A stretch of 64,000 nucleotides of DNA, taken from the NCBI GenBank assembly GCA_002077045.2, contig KZ111188.1, forward strand, positions 62,001-126,000, read 5' to 3'. The stretch's first letter is position 1; each line of letters starts with the position of its first letter. This stretch comes from Rachicladosporium sp. CCFEE 5018 (Eukaryota; Ascomycota; Dothideomycetes; Cladosporiales; Cladosporiaceae). The translations under genes and the position numbers were made by a program. Below the pieces are notes generated by a model. It was not told the DNA's origin, searched no databases, and worked only from the letters and a program-made list of their open reading frames with translations. Positions 43,621 through 53,957 of this stretch are shown here, in pieces.

Positions 43621-44695
43621 TTACCGGCATCCCGTCACCCATAAGAGATCTGACGCGGTCTGCCACGTCTCTGCGTCTTGCGTATATGATACGGCAGGTG
43701 ATTGAGTGCGAGGAAGCTTACGAGACCTCCTAAAGCGCTTACGCAGTAGCGGAGCCTGCCATGCACTACTCTTTCTCCGCCTCTTCGCATAACCGCATCC
43801 TGCTGCCAACTGGAATCTACCCTTGAGCGAAGGTCTACAAGCGCAGAGAATGTATGCGAGCGCCCTGTCGCTCGCCGTCAAGGTTGAACATGCCGCAATA
43901 GCATCGCAACGCTCCGGACTCTCGCTGAGATCCCAGGGCCCAGACTGACGGGCACGTCCTTGCGCTAAAGGCTCCCTAATCCAAGCGCGGTACGAAGCTG
44001 AGGAGCTTCCGCGAGCAGTGCTAAAAAAATGCTCCTCCTTACGAAGCTCATCGATCTTTCTGGCGCAGTATTTTCTGAACGTTTTGTGGAGGTATCTGTT
44101 ACTGCCCGTGACCCCTCCGAATACGATGCGTGCAGCACTGCAGAAGTCTTTCGCGATGAGCTCGAGAGGCGAGCGCTTGTCGAGGATCGTTTCAATCTCT
44201 TGTTCCGCCAAGACCGCGAGCTTGGGTATCTGGTACTTGTCGGCTGTGATGCAGACTTGGACATGCGGAGTGAGCCAAATGCCGCTGGCCGCGAAGTCGT
44301 CAGAGAGCTTGTAGTCTATGCCGTAGAGGTGCTGGAGCAGCGCTACTATGGCTGAGGCGGGATCGTCCAGCAGCAAGATCACGTGTTCGGAGCCCTGGCA
44401 AGTCATGGTCAGCACGCGACGCGAAGACTAGCGGTATCCGCTTCGAATTACCGGGAGAATGTCGAAGTTGTCGCGAAAGTACTTCGTTAGACACAGAACC
44501 GCCTTGTGGGCGAAGATGGAGCGCTCGCTGGTCTGGATGATGATGTCTGAGTTCTGCTGTTGGTCGAAGCCGCTGGAGGGAGATGTCTGAATCAGCAATT
44601 TCCTAGATTGGCGATGGTACCATGAGATGCGCTTACGATTTCTTGATCGACTTGCAGTACTTGTTCATCGATTTGGTGGGTGTATCCGGCTCCAT
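43621..44695 (-). pseudogene. BTB/POZ family member D, frameshift at a T7 run
   Basis: Exons 44637..44695, 44452..44572, 43621..44394. Exon 1 (59 nt, MEPDTPTKSMNKYCKSIKK) has exactly the length of exon 1 in member E. Exon 2 has NSDIIIQTSERSIFAHKAVL; exon 3 has HVILLLDDPASAIVALLQHL and VQVCITADKYQIPKLAVLAE. After KIDELRKEEHF the frame changes: reading with six instead of seven T (run at 44023-44029) gives LALLAEAPQLRTALGLGSL and a stop near 43965, matching the family (compare LTDVPELCLSLIL in E), while the actual frame runs on for another 130 unrelated codons. The zinc ribbon is missing in either frame. Could also be an assembly error in a homopolymer. Confidence 0.7.
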
Positions 44696-45113
44696 CGTCA
44701 GAGGTTTGAGATGACAAAAGACGAGCCGGAGCACAAGTGATGAAAGTGGCGTAGTGGAGCGACAAGTCTACGTGCGTGAACTCTTCGATACATCTTGGAC
44801 CTTCCCGGAATGACGCCGATGCTTCACTTGAGTAGAGCGGATGGCAAGAGCGCCCCACCGGTGTGACTGAAGATGCTGCGTTGCGAACACCATCTACAGC
44901 CCCTGGTTCACCTACCACTCTCTACGTTTACGACAGTCCAAGACAGGCTAATGTATCTCACTGGACTTGCAGTTGAACACAAGGTGCCGCCAGGGCGCTC
45001 AGTCGTCCCTCCTATTTCCATTGAACCTAGGTATCGAATCCCTGCGGTGGCCGCCGTGCGCACCACCAATGTGCGGCCGCTTCCCAAAGACCGCAACATT
45101 GCATCGATGTCTC
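44696..45113. other. spacer between BTB members D and E
   Basis: 418 bases between the D start and the E 3' end; nothing coding recognised. Confidence 0.4.
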
Positions 45114-46026
45114 TTATATGACGACCCTCGGTTTCTCGATATACTCTAAGAAGTCCGTACTATTGACATCAGGCAATGGTTCGCCGCACTCGCAGTAGTC
45201 AAGCCGAATTCTGGGGTCCGCCATCGTGGCCTTGGCCATAGCAGTCTCGCAGCAAGGACATCGCCAGACAGTAACTGCAAGCCGATCGACATCCTCGTCT
45301 CCGTGCAGTATGAGGGAAAGGCAAAGCTCCGGAACATCTGTCAGTACTTCCGCGAATCTTGGTGACGCACGGAGCTCGCGAATTTTGTTCACGCAGAAGT
45401 CTCGGAACAGCTTGGGGACGTCAGTACTCTTGCTGGGCCTCAGCGTAAACGCAGCGCGCATCGGTTCGTATACTTCGCTTGAGATCAAGGCCTCTCGGAG
45501 CTCCTCACCTCTGAGCGCATCGCGGATCCTCGTGTACGCCCTATTTCTGAGGTCCTTGATGTTGTACTTGTCGGCCGTGGCATAGATGCGTAACTCGGCG
45601 AGTATCGAAGAAGCAATAGATGGTTGCTGGGTGAGAGTGGTGTAGTCAATGTTGTATAGGTGTTGAAGCATCGCAGTGACAGCGTCAGGATCGTCATCGT
45701 GGGGTGTGACTTCACTTGAAGATGCCTCCTGCACAGTTCGGTCAGGTCGATGTCAGGTATGGACTGCCGCAAAGCTCTGCTCACCAAGAAGTTGTCGAAC
45801 ATCTTGCTGAAATACTCTGATGCCCGACAAAGGACCACCTTATGAGCAAACACGGAGCAGTCGTCGTACTTGATGACGACGTCGGAGAACTTCTTCTCAT
45901 TGTAGCGACTGCACGGAAGATCAGTCAGTCTCTGCCAGCACCGCTTCTTGTGATGGTGTGCTGTTACCTCCACTCGACTGAGCCACAGCAGTTGCGCGCC
46001 TCTTTGATGGGCGCATTCCACGCCAT
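45114..46026 (-). CDS. BTB/POZ zinc-ribbon protein, intact family member E
   Basis: Exons 45968..46026, 45785..45908, 45114..45728 (265 aa). Introns: donor GTAACA / acceptor GCAG (phase 2) and donor GTGAGC / acceptor GCAG (phase 0). It starts MAWNAPIKEARNCCGSVEWS. The BTB core (about 20-95) reads KKFSDVVIKYDDCSVFAHKV, then SEYFSKMFDNF, and PHDDDPDAVTAMLQHLYNID. A helical BACK-like part follows (RIYATADKYNIKDLRNRAY, LFRDFCVNKIRELRASPRF, VLTDVPELCLSLIL). It ends in a zinc ribbon WRCPCCETAM ... DYCECGE (two Cys pairs). This is the only member of the local family with an uninterrupted frame. BTB proteins often act as cullin-3 adaptors or transcriptional regulators; no evidence here decides. Confidence 0.85.
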
Positions 46027-48482
46027 GGTGAGAGTGTCCAAGCTGGTTGACGAGTGTAGTCGTGGAGAGGATGCAAATCAGTCAGAAGTGGATTCAGTGG
46101 TTAATCTTCTGGGTTCACCCATGTCAGTCGAACGGCTCGCACGGGGAGTCAAACTGGCAAGAGCGACCGAATATTCGCTGTCCTCGGCAACATGTCCCGC
46201 AGCCTTCAGGTAAGAACTGGCCATACGGATGAGACTGGTATGCTTCCCGCTAAGTCATGAAATTTCCGTTCATTTTCTCTCCGCAGGTCTCTATTGATGC
46301 GTCCGAAGCAGCTACGATCATCTCGAGATGATACATATGACCTTCCAAGACTAAGTTTGGCCATGCCGCAAGCAGGTCCTGCCTGTCGATACACCCACTG
46401 CTTTTTCTATGATATGCGCGTCAACGCCGAAGTCGCTGAGGCAAACGACTGTCTGCAGTGTCGTCATGTGGCCTGCGCCCAGAGCCAACTCACATCCTTT
46501 CAGCGCTCATTTGCGCATTGCTTCCGCCTTCGCTAGCTTGCTTTGTTCCTCGCGAAGCAAAACGTCGTTGCCATGGGCAATGGTCATGAGCGATGTACGA
46601 TTTGCACCGAGCGTGTCCCCAACCCTTTCAGCGTTCGCTCGCGTCTCCATGTATACGTACCGGACGGTGTTCATCATGTAACGGGCCCCGAGGTACTTCA
46701 ATATGGTGTTTCTGGCAGACACCCGCACTGCTGGCCAGGATGACTTGCAAGTGCTCATGCTCATGTCTGACTAACTTATGCTCGACCTATTTCCATGGTG
46801 ATGTGGCTGATCGACGGACTTTGTCCACCCGAAATGTGACGGTATGAAACAAAGCCGCAAACGTGCTCCAGCATCTACGGTATACACGCAAGATGGCGCC
46901 ATGACCGACCGAGTAGGGTTATCATGGATATCTCAAAGGTCGTAAAGCACACCAGATCGGTTGTGTACCTGATCCATTGTTGTTTTTGATAGGTCCAGCT
47001 GAAGCCAACGGTACCTAGGTATGGTGTGTCGAACTCATGACAGTCTATCTCGACTACAACCTTAGAGCTGACTCTCGAGCCCCTCCACTTCCAACCGCAC
47101 ACTGACCAGCCTATCCCATGCAATGCCTTCTCCATGCCTCTGATCATACATGCAAGCGTCGCAATGCTGACCTCGCTCATGAATTGGAAGCTGCATCGAT
47201 TGCTGTGGACAACACCTGGAGCGGTAGCGTGTCTTCGCGATGAAGCAATCGCGCGATGCGATACCACAGCATGAGCTCCATCACCATGACCACGAGGTGG
47301 CCAGCTTCGAATACCCTGCCGATAGCTGCAAGAACAACGTCGCAAAGGTCCTTGCCGTCCATGCCTATCACTCCGACGATGTCGACAGCGGGTTTCGTTG
47401 TGGTATTGTCAACTGATTGCACAAGGCTGGAACTCGATCCTGTATCGTCAAATTAGCCTCGGCGCTTCGATCGGTCACTTATTCTAGGGATTTGACCCAA
47501 GCTTCTGATTAGCTCTAAGTTTGTCTAGGCGCTGAGGCTTTGTATGCCGGCGCTGAGGCTTTGTATGCCGGCGCTGATCGAGTGAGATGCGTCTGGCTAG
47601 TGTCGCACGGGGTCGATTTGCTCGCTGTACGATTTGGCTCCAGTCTTATTCTTCAATGCTGGCGAACAGAAAGATGGATGCAGCAGAAGCTTGAAGATCA
47701 TACCATCTTGAGCAATATATATCGACAAGTCGAGCAGCAGCGCCTCGTTCTCGACATCACAGAGCCTAAGGCCGTGCACACAAATAGACTGCAATGGTAA
47801 CTACCTAGTACAGTCATCTAGGGGTATGACACTCGGAAAGGCTACGGGGCACTCTCAGCTACGCTGAACCGCTCCTAACTGAACAGTGCTGCCAGAGACT
47901 TACACTGATGCCCGACTCGAGTAGCCAAGGTCTTCGTCAGAATGTATTGCAGGTAGGTTTTCAGGTTAATGAGAGCAAGTAATCGCGGCGCCGTGAGTCA
48001 TTCCAGTTCCGAACAATGCGCCACCGGGGAGTCCTACTCGACGCCATCGAGCTATCCTGAAACCTCACCTCTAGCGAGAACAGCCACCCTCCATGATACG
48101 TACATCTCGCGGAGGGGTAGTCTGGGCTCACAGAAGTACCCCTTCGAAGCACCTTCGGGGACAAGGCTAACACATAGGTGGCCATGAAGCTGGGTATTCG
48201 TTCAGCTGCAGCGCAAGGAGCAGCTGTGCGAATGCAGGCTTCGCTTGCTAGCTGATGCTGATCAAGCTGTAGTGCAGCCCGATCTCCTGATGTCCGCCGC
48301 CACACCACCATCAGGCGCACCAATCACGTTGCAGACATCGCTTTTGTGGCGCTGTGCGCTCTACCCAAGAGAGGTATTCAGGTATAATGTGCTTCACCTG
48401 GGCAGACATCTGAACGATGACCCATGGTCTGGTGATCACTGACAGCTTTGTGGGCGGTCTTGGTCTACATGAGGGCAGCAGG
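46027..48482. other. 2.5-kb stretch without a supportable gene
   Basis: Both strands carry only short open frames lacking recognisable domains. A minus-strand helical frame at 46507-46683 (YVYMETRANAERVGDTLGAN) and two overlapping hydrophobic frames near 47180-47420 look vaguely protein-like but have no start, splice or family support. It contains a 21-bp tandem duplication (47529-47570). May hold decayed gene remains. Confidence 0.4.
47529..47577. repeat. 21-bp direct tandem repeat, 2.3 copies
   Basis: Two identical 21-base units at 47529-47549 and 47550-47570, followed by the first seven bases of a third (GCGCTGA). The unit starts GCGCTGAGGC and ends ATGCCG. Most likely a slippage duplication in non-coding DNA. 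Confidence 0.9.
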
Positions 48483-48490
48483 TATAAAAA
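48483..48490 (+). promoter_or_regulatory. TATA-box-like element
   Basis: TATAAAAA about 95 bases upstream of the Clr5-ankyrin start codon at 48578, a fitting position for a TATA element with an untranslated leader of about 60 bases. Assigned by sequence and distance only. Confidence 0.5.
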
Positions 48491-48577
48491 GCGCGAGCTT
48501 GCCATCCTTAGCATCCTATCTCGATCGCATCTCCCACATCGCGTACAATAGTATCAAGGGTCTAGCGCCTCTTCACT

Positions 48578-50769
48578 ATGTCTTCACAAACTGATAAGTG
48601 GGAGGCTAACCGGCACGACATTGCAAAGTGGTATGTCGATGACCAAGAAAGTCACGGCGACATCGCTCGTCGCCTTGCGCTCAAAGGTCTGCATATAGGG
48701 TTTGTCGCTCCTCTGTCTGTGAGACGTCTGTCAGGCTTACTTTGTTGCGTAGTGCGGAGGCTGTCAAATCCCATCTCAGACAATGGCAGGTTCGACGAAT
48801 CAAGAAGCCTCACGGGCTTCAACTTCTAGCTCAGTGCCTGGCATATAATCGGTCAATCGGTCGAGAGGTGGCATTCTTCAGGTTCGGCGAGCCTTTACCT
48901 ATCAATGAAGCGCAGGCATATCTCGAAGCCCACCCAAAGCTGGACTTGGTCAACATGCCTCTGCCTGGCCATCTTAGCCTCGTCTTGCCGGAAGATACCA
49001 GCAACGCCAGGCCTAGCAATTCTGATTCTATCAACGTTGCTACTGCTTCAAACCACGCTGATACCGCCGCAGCTCAGACTGCTGACCATGGTCAAAGTAA
49101 GAAGCGCAAACTTGCGGAGCTGCCGGCCAGAGCACGTCGATCTCCGCAGCAGACAAGAATACATCGACGTTCGAGACAACCTCCATCTAGTGATGAAGAG
49201 AGCGGCGACGAGAGCGAAGCTGAAGGTCAACCCGCTTCTGAGGTTGTCCTCGGCAAGCTCGATGAAGCAGCCTCATCTCTGGTAAAATTGCCTCGAGATC
49301 TAGGACTGAGCGAGTCTGTCGTCAACAAGTCTCTAGGGGAGCTGAGGGGGCTGCTCAAGCTCGCAAGGTCAGCTATACGGCGCAACCGAAACCGAGAGCT
49401 CTTTACAGATCTTGGTCCGCTACACTGCGCTGCTCGCGAGGACAACGAAGAGATTGTGGCTCTTCTGCTCGCAAATGAAGACATAGAGGTCAACGCGAAG
49501 GGGGGCGCCGGCTTTACTGCGCTTCATCTGGCTGCATACGAGGCAAGCTTCAAAGCGATGCAGGCCCTTCTCTTGCATCCGGAGATTGATATCGATGCCT
49601 GCGATGACGGAGGACTTACGCCGCTTGTTTTGGCTATCAATAGTAGAAACAAAGACGCCGTGCGGTGCTCTCTACTTTTGATTGAGCGTGGAGCTGACGT
49701 CGACAAAGACCTTCCATGCCAAACTTCTGTGCTCCATCAAGCCTGCCGGATCAAAGACATGGAACTTGTCATTCCTCGAATCATCGCGAACACGAAGCGT
49801 ATCAACGCTCAGGATGATTCAGGCCACACTGCCCTGCATATCGCAATCGGGCTGAAGCACTGGAAGTACGCTGAAGCATTGATCAACGCTGGAGCCGACC
49901 TCAACATCCAGGCTGAGGTGGACGATTTCACTCCACTTCATACCGCATGCGTCCATGCGAGCGAGAGCTTCCTTCTTGCGATGGTAGCTAGGGCAGACGC
50001 TGATTGTACGATTAGCGCCGAAGGGGGAAGGACAGCTCTGCACCTCCTCTGTCAGAGGGAGCTTTGTGCTGTGAGTGAAGCAGTGCTGCAGAAGCCTGGA
50101 GTCAACATCAACGCTCAGCAAACGGATGGTGTTACGCCATTGATAGTTGCCGCAGAGAACGGCGCGTTCGATACTGTCAAGATGCTGTTGTATCACAAGG
50201 CTGATCCAGGTATTACACACGAAATGGGGGATACCGCCCTCACTATAGCGATCACCAGGAAGCACACCAAGATAGCAAAGCTGCTCATCGAGAGTGGGAG
50301 CCCTCTCAATCCACATTACAAGACGCGAGCGTATCACAAGGCAGCGTTCATGACCACACGAATCGCACAGGAGATGTCGTCAATCGCAGCACGCATGGTA
50401 CAGCGGTCTCGCAATCAGGCCAATGATGGCACTAATTCGGCACGTCGAAGCAACGCATTCGACGGCCCGCAGCAATCTCGGAGAGGCCAACAGTCATCTG
50501 CAGCAGACAGCACGAACCTGCAGGCTCTTCAAGCGGAGAATGCACACTTGCGACAGCTCATCGGAAGTAATTCAAACCTTTTCCCGGCCAACGGCTCCGT
50601 TATGAACAATGATCAATCATCGTTCCCATCTCAATGGGATTGGCATAGCTTGCCAGCGCTCAACTACAGCTCCTGGCCCTCAAATTTCCCGCTAGCTGAT
50701 ACCGATGTTCCGATGCAGCAGTACGGCTATTTCGACGCTTCAGACATGGGTAGAGCCCCAGGGCTGTAG
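48578..50769 (+). CDS. Clr5-domain ankyrin-repeat protein
   Basis: Exons 48578..48699 and 48753..50769 (712 aa); intron 53 nt, donor GTTTGT, acceptor CGTAG. The splice joins ARRLALKGLHIG to AEAVKSHLRQWQVRRIKKP, making the N-terminal Clr5-type domain (WEANRHDIAKWYVDDQESHG ... RQWQVRR) found at the start of many filamentous-fungal regulatory and NLR-like proteins. A basic, Ser-rich linker (SKKRKLAELPARARRSPQQ) could be a nuclear signal. From about residue 215 to 535 there are nine ankyrin repeats, e.g. GPLHCAAREDNEEIVALLL, GFTALHLAAYEASF, GHTALHIAIGLKHWKYAEAL, GVTPLIVAAENGAFDTVKML. The C-terminal about 150 residues are Asn/Ser/Gln-rich. Probably protein-protein interaction; exact role unknown. 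Confidence 0.85.
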
Positions 50770-51003
50770 ATCTATGTCGACTGCGACTTCACTTTACCGA
50801 TTACAACGTTGTGCACACCTCAAGATGTTGAGTCATGATGATGGGTTCGACGTTGGTATACGACTGAAAAGTGACCCTTTGCAAGAGACAGCTCAGTCTG
50901 CGAAGAGCGTTGCAGCTTTGAAGTGCTTTCATGGCTGTTAGACTGATAGGACCTTCGGTACGTGATCTAGCGTTCTCTGGCCCAAACCGGGCAAACCACA
51001 AGT

Positions 51004-51448
51004 TTACGTCGTGATGTAGGCTTCAATCAGATGCAGCGGAGGGAGTAGTGCGTCCAGCTTCAAGTACGGTGTGAGCGGAGGTACGCCGTACAGCTCGAGG
51101 CGCAATGTGTGTCGTGCGCTGGGAGGGTCATCGTACAGCGTGACCTCGCGCTGGCGGCTCTGATGGCACTTAAGGTCAGTATGCGTGACTTACAGGGGCC
51201 TGGCATATGACAGGCGACCTCCCGGCGTCTTCTTGAACATCTCACGGCAGTAAGACGATCCACGTGCGAGGAAGATCTTGTGCAGGTAGAATCGGCGGCC
51301 GCTCCAGTTGACGATGACATCGGAGAACTCGCGCTCGTCAAAGCCGCTAGACGCAGCAACGTCAGTAGTGGAAAGCTCAGGGTGAAGCCGCCAGGTGTAC
51401 TTACCTCTGCTTGTATGCGTCGCTTGTTTTGTATGGCTCAGTCGCCAT
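51004..51448 (-). pseudogene. BTB/POZ family member G, truncated
   Basis: Exons 51405..51448, 51194..51346, 51004..51157 (116 codons). Exon 1 reads MATEPYKTSDAYKQ; exon 2 has the BTB core (GFDEREFSDVIVNWSGRRFY, then HKIFLARGSSYCREMFK); exon 3 has RQREVTLYDDPPSAR, aligned with member C's QREVTLYDDDPEAV. The frame stops at TAA 51006..51004 right after EAYITT. Immediately after it the same frame reads TCGLPGLGQRTLDHV, close to the YGLPALQQ segment of member A, so the stop lies at the ADKY position of the relatives. The rest of the protein, including the zinc ribbon, is missing. Likely a decayed copy; a short BTB-only protein is possible. Confidence 0.65.
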
Positions 51449-51852
51449 GGCTGCTGATCCGCCGGCGTTTTAATTATGTTGTGGATATGCAAGGCGTAAC
51501 GTAGTAGAGGTAGAAGTCGGCATTGCAGATCTTGGGAGGTGCCTAGCTTCACTGCAAAATGGCAGGAGCGACCCGTAGCTCGCCAAAACCAAGGTCAATC
51601 TCTCATTCTCTCATACTGCGACCAAGCCCGAAGTCAGCCACATCTAAAGCACAGATTTGCTCATGCAGCTGGAAGTCTTCAATCGGCCTGATCATACCTA
51701 TGCCCGACGGCCATTCACGTCCAGCGCCGCACAGCACGAATTTGCCTCTTCTTACTCTCGGCCAGAAGCGACATTGACCAGTCAGGCTACATTCGAGTGC
51801 GTCCGCGCTACAATTTCCCTGCAACCCTCTATCACACCAATTGACACCCGCC
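51449..51852. other. spacer between BTB members G and H
   Basis: 404 bases, no coding evidence. Confidence 0.4.
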
Positions 51853-52779
51853 TTACATGTCAGATGCCTGTACCATGTCGGTCGTCACAGCACAAGCCAA
51901 GTCTTCTCTCAACTGATCCACATCCCAGTGACACTTATCGGTAATGACGCCCTCGAAGAGCAGCCTGCACTGCGGACACGACTTCAGCGCCGCGCTAAAT
52001 GCGTTAGTACAGGTATCTTGCGTGCGGCGATGCTCGCACCGCGGACAGGTGTAGACTTTAACCGTATCGCCCAGAGCCTGGCTGAAGTTGAATAGCACGT
52101 CGGCAGCCAAATCGGGCGTGTCTGCTAGCAGGCTCCGCAGGGCAGTCCGGGAAGACTCCTGACCCCAGCTCTGGAGACTCGAAGCACAGATCCTCACCAG
52201 AGCCGGGCGGAAAAGTCCATCTGTATTCGGAGTGTTCGCAAAGATGGTCCGGATAGTGGCGTCGATGTCTTCACCGTACACCATCCAGCCTGTCGCTGAG
52301 CAGTTTTCGTCGTCGTCGAACAGAGTGTCCTAGATCGCTTGCTTCAGATCTTCCAAGCCATACTTCTCCGCGACTAGATAGACTTGAGCATGCGGAAGTA
52401 GCGCATCGTCTCCCGCCTCGGTCTCGGTTGGCGGCAAGTAGTATAGACCGTAGATGTGACGGAGCTTTGCAAGGACAGCGGGTGGGTGGTCACCATGTAG
52501 CTCGATGGAGCTCTGGCCGGTTTCCTATATCCTCGGTCAGCACTCTCCTCTTGGTTCTCTGAGACTCCATGCACCACTGACCGTAAAGTCTCCAGTCAAT
52601 AGCTTGCGAAACTATGCCGATCCGCGACAGAGGATGACACGATGGGCGAAGATCTCCTTATCCCCGAATTTGATCTTGACATCGGAAAGCTCTTCGTTGT
52701 CTAAATACCTGCGCAGCATCATCAGCGACATGCCCGCGAAGCGTTGGTGGATGGCGTACGACATTGTCTCAGCAGCCAT
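51853..52779 (-). pseudogene. BTB/POZ zinc-ribbon family member H, two in-frame TAG
   Basis: Exons 52582..52779 and 51853..52524 (290 codons); one intron (57 nt, donor GTCAGT, acceptor ATAG) at the same phase-0 site as intron 2 of A, C, D and E; the first intron is absent. Starts MAAETMSYAIHQRFAGMSLM; BTB core LSDVKIKFGDKEIFAHRVIL. TAG at 52614..52612 sits where relatives have Tyr or Gly (GSA-stop-FRKLLTGDF versus SEYFSKMF, SVYFRKIF). A second TAG at 52332..52330 follows YGLEDLKQAI. The frame otherwise stays open through VYLVAEKYGLEDL, SLLADTPDLAADVLFNF and a zinc ribbon (TCPRCEHRR ... SCPQCRLL). Both stops fall within preserved homology, so the coding sequence decayed recently or is read in some other way. 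Confidence 0.75.
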
Positions 52780-53155
52780 TGTAATGATGCGAGTGAATCA
52801 CGTAGGTTCTGCAGCTTGTGATGTGGAAAAGAGTTAGCGCCGAACTGAAGTGGATCCTAGAAGAGCTGGTGGTAAAGCTCGCGGCAGGTGCAAACGTGGC
52901 TGTGTAGTGCAAGTTTTCTGTTACTACCGATCCGCCAATTCCGTGAGAGTAACACTTGCTGCCTTACTCGTAATCTACCGACACGTCGAGACGTTGCGTG
53001 CTTCTTCGTTTGTACAGACCCTCGGGGACGAGCTTTTGACCAATGCAACTTTATGTACACCTATGCCCTATCACATGTTCCCCAAACGCCTCCCAATGCA
53101 CCTCTGCACACTCATACGCACGCTCATATGTACACACACATCCTGCTCGTCCTCC
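52780..53155. other. intergenic, no gene seen
   Basis: 376 bases between member H's start and the 3' end of the uS14m gene. The right half has CA-rich simple sequence near 53100-53145. Confidence 0.4.
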
Positions 53156-53579
53156 CTACCAGCTCGCCTTCTTCACCCCCGGTATATTCCCTGCCAGCGC
53201 ATTCAACCGGAACTGATACCGCGCCATCCTGAGCTCCCTGAACACACCCCTTCCCTTGCCTCCCATGATACATCGATTCCGGATTTGCGTGGGTCGGGTG
53301 TAGCAGTGCATTTGGCTGAGTTGGAGTTGCGCTTGAGCTCGTGTCCGTTGGGGAAGGGAAGTGTTTCGGATGGTGTAGCGGAGGGCTTGACTATGAGGCA
53401 GACATTAGCATCGAGCGGAGACGAGAAAAGGAAAGGGAGAAGGGCAGCAACAGAAGAATGGAGATGGCATACCGTTCAGGCTCATGGGCTTCGAAGACTT
53501 TCCGCTTAGTGTGATCGCGGATGTTCATGATATTGACGAAGCAGCCGAGATCGAGCTTTTTGGCGCGGAATTGAGCCAT
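53156..53579 (-). CDS. MRP2: mitochondrial small-subunit ribosomal protein uS14m (Mrp2)
   Basis: Exons 53473..53579 and 53156..53390 (113 aa); intron 82 nt, donor GTATGC, branch GCTAAT, acceptor ATAG. Starts MAQFRAKKLDLGCFVNIMNI, continues RDHTKRKVFEAHEPERQALR over the splice, and ends with RPTQIRNRCI, GGKGRGVFRELRMARYQFR and IPGVKKASW. This is the canonical uS14 C-terminal signature in a zinc-free mitochondrial form, and the length is right for the family. It is in the mitoribosome head. Its stop codon is TAG, which shows that TAG works as a normal stop in this genome. Divergent to the 650-aa gene. Confidence 0.96.
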
Positions 53580-53957
53580 GGCGACGATATGATAGCAAGA
53601 TGCGCTGTTGAGGTTGATGTCGTTGCAGACGGGGGTGTAGGTCACGCCAAGCCATACTGAAGAAAGCTTGGACCTTCACCTACGCCAGTCATCACTATAA
53701 TACTCTTCCTCCGAATGCCTACCTGTAAAAGTACAATGTTAATACCTATGACTTCTCTCGCGCTCTCGGTGGTCTCTGCTTGCAACTAGCTCGAGGTCGA
53801 AACCACAGAACACCGCGAATGATGTGAGTGGTCGCCACCTTTCCTTGCCTCTTGTCTGTCCTGATATTACCTACGTTCCTCTTGGCCAGCAACGCGTATC
53901 CCACAATCGCTGCTCGCCAACCACCGGTAGCAGACTCGTGAGATCCATGAAGGCGCA
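53580..53957. other. divergent spacer between uS14m and the 650-aa gene
   Basis: 378 bases that should hold both promoters; nothing coding recognised. Confidence 0.4.

Noticed and set aside
46507..47422. Possible minus-strand protein fragments (helical and hydrophobic)
   Set aside because: Frames overlap each other, lack convincing starts and splice signals, and match nothing I know.
38906..52614. Genome-wide reassignment of TAG as a sense codon
   Set aside because: Conserved genes in the window (uS14m, opsin) end in TAG at the expected C-terminus.
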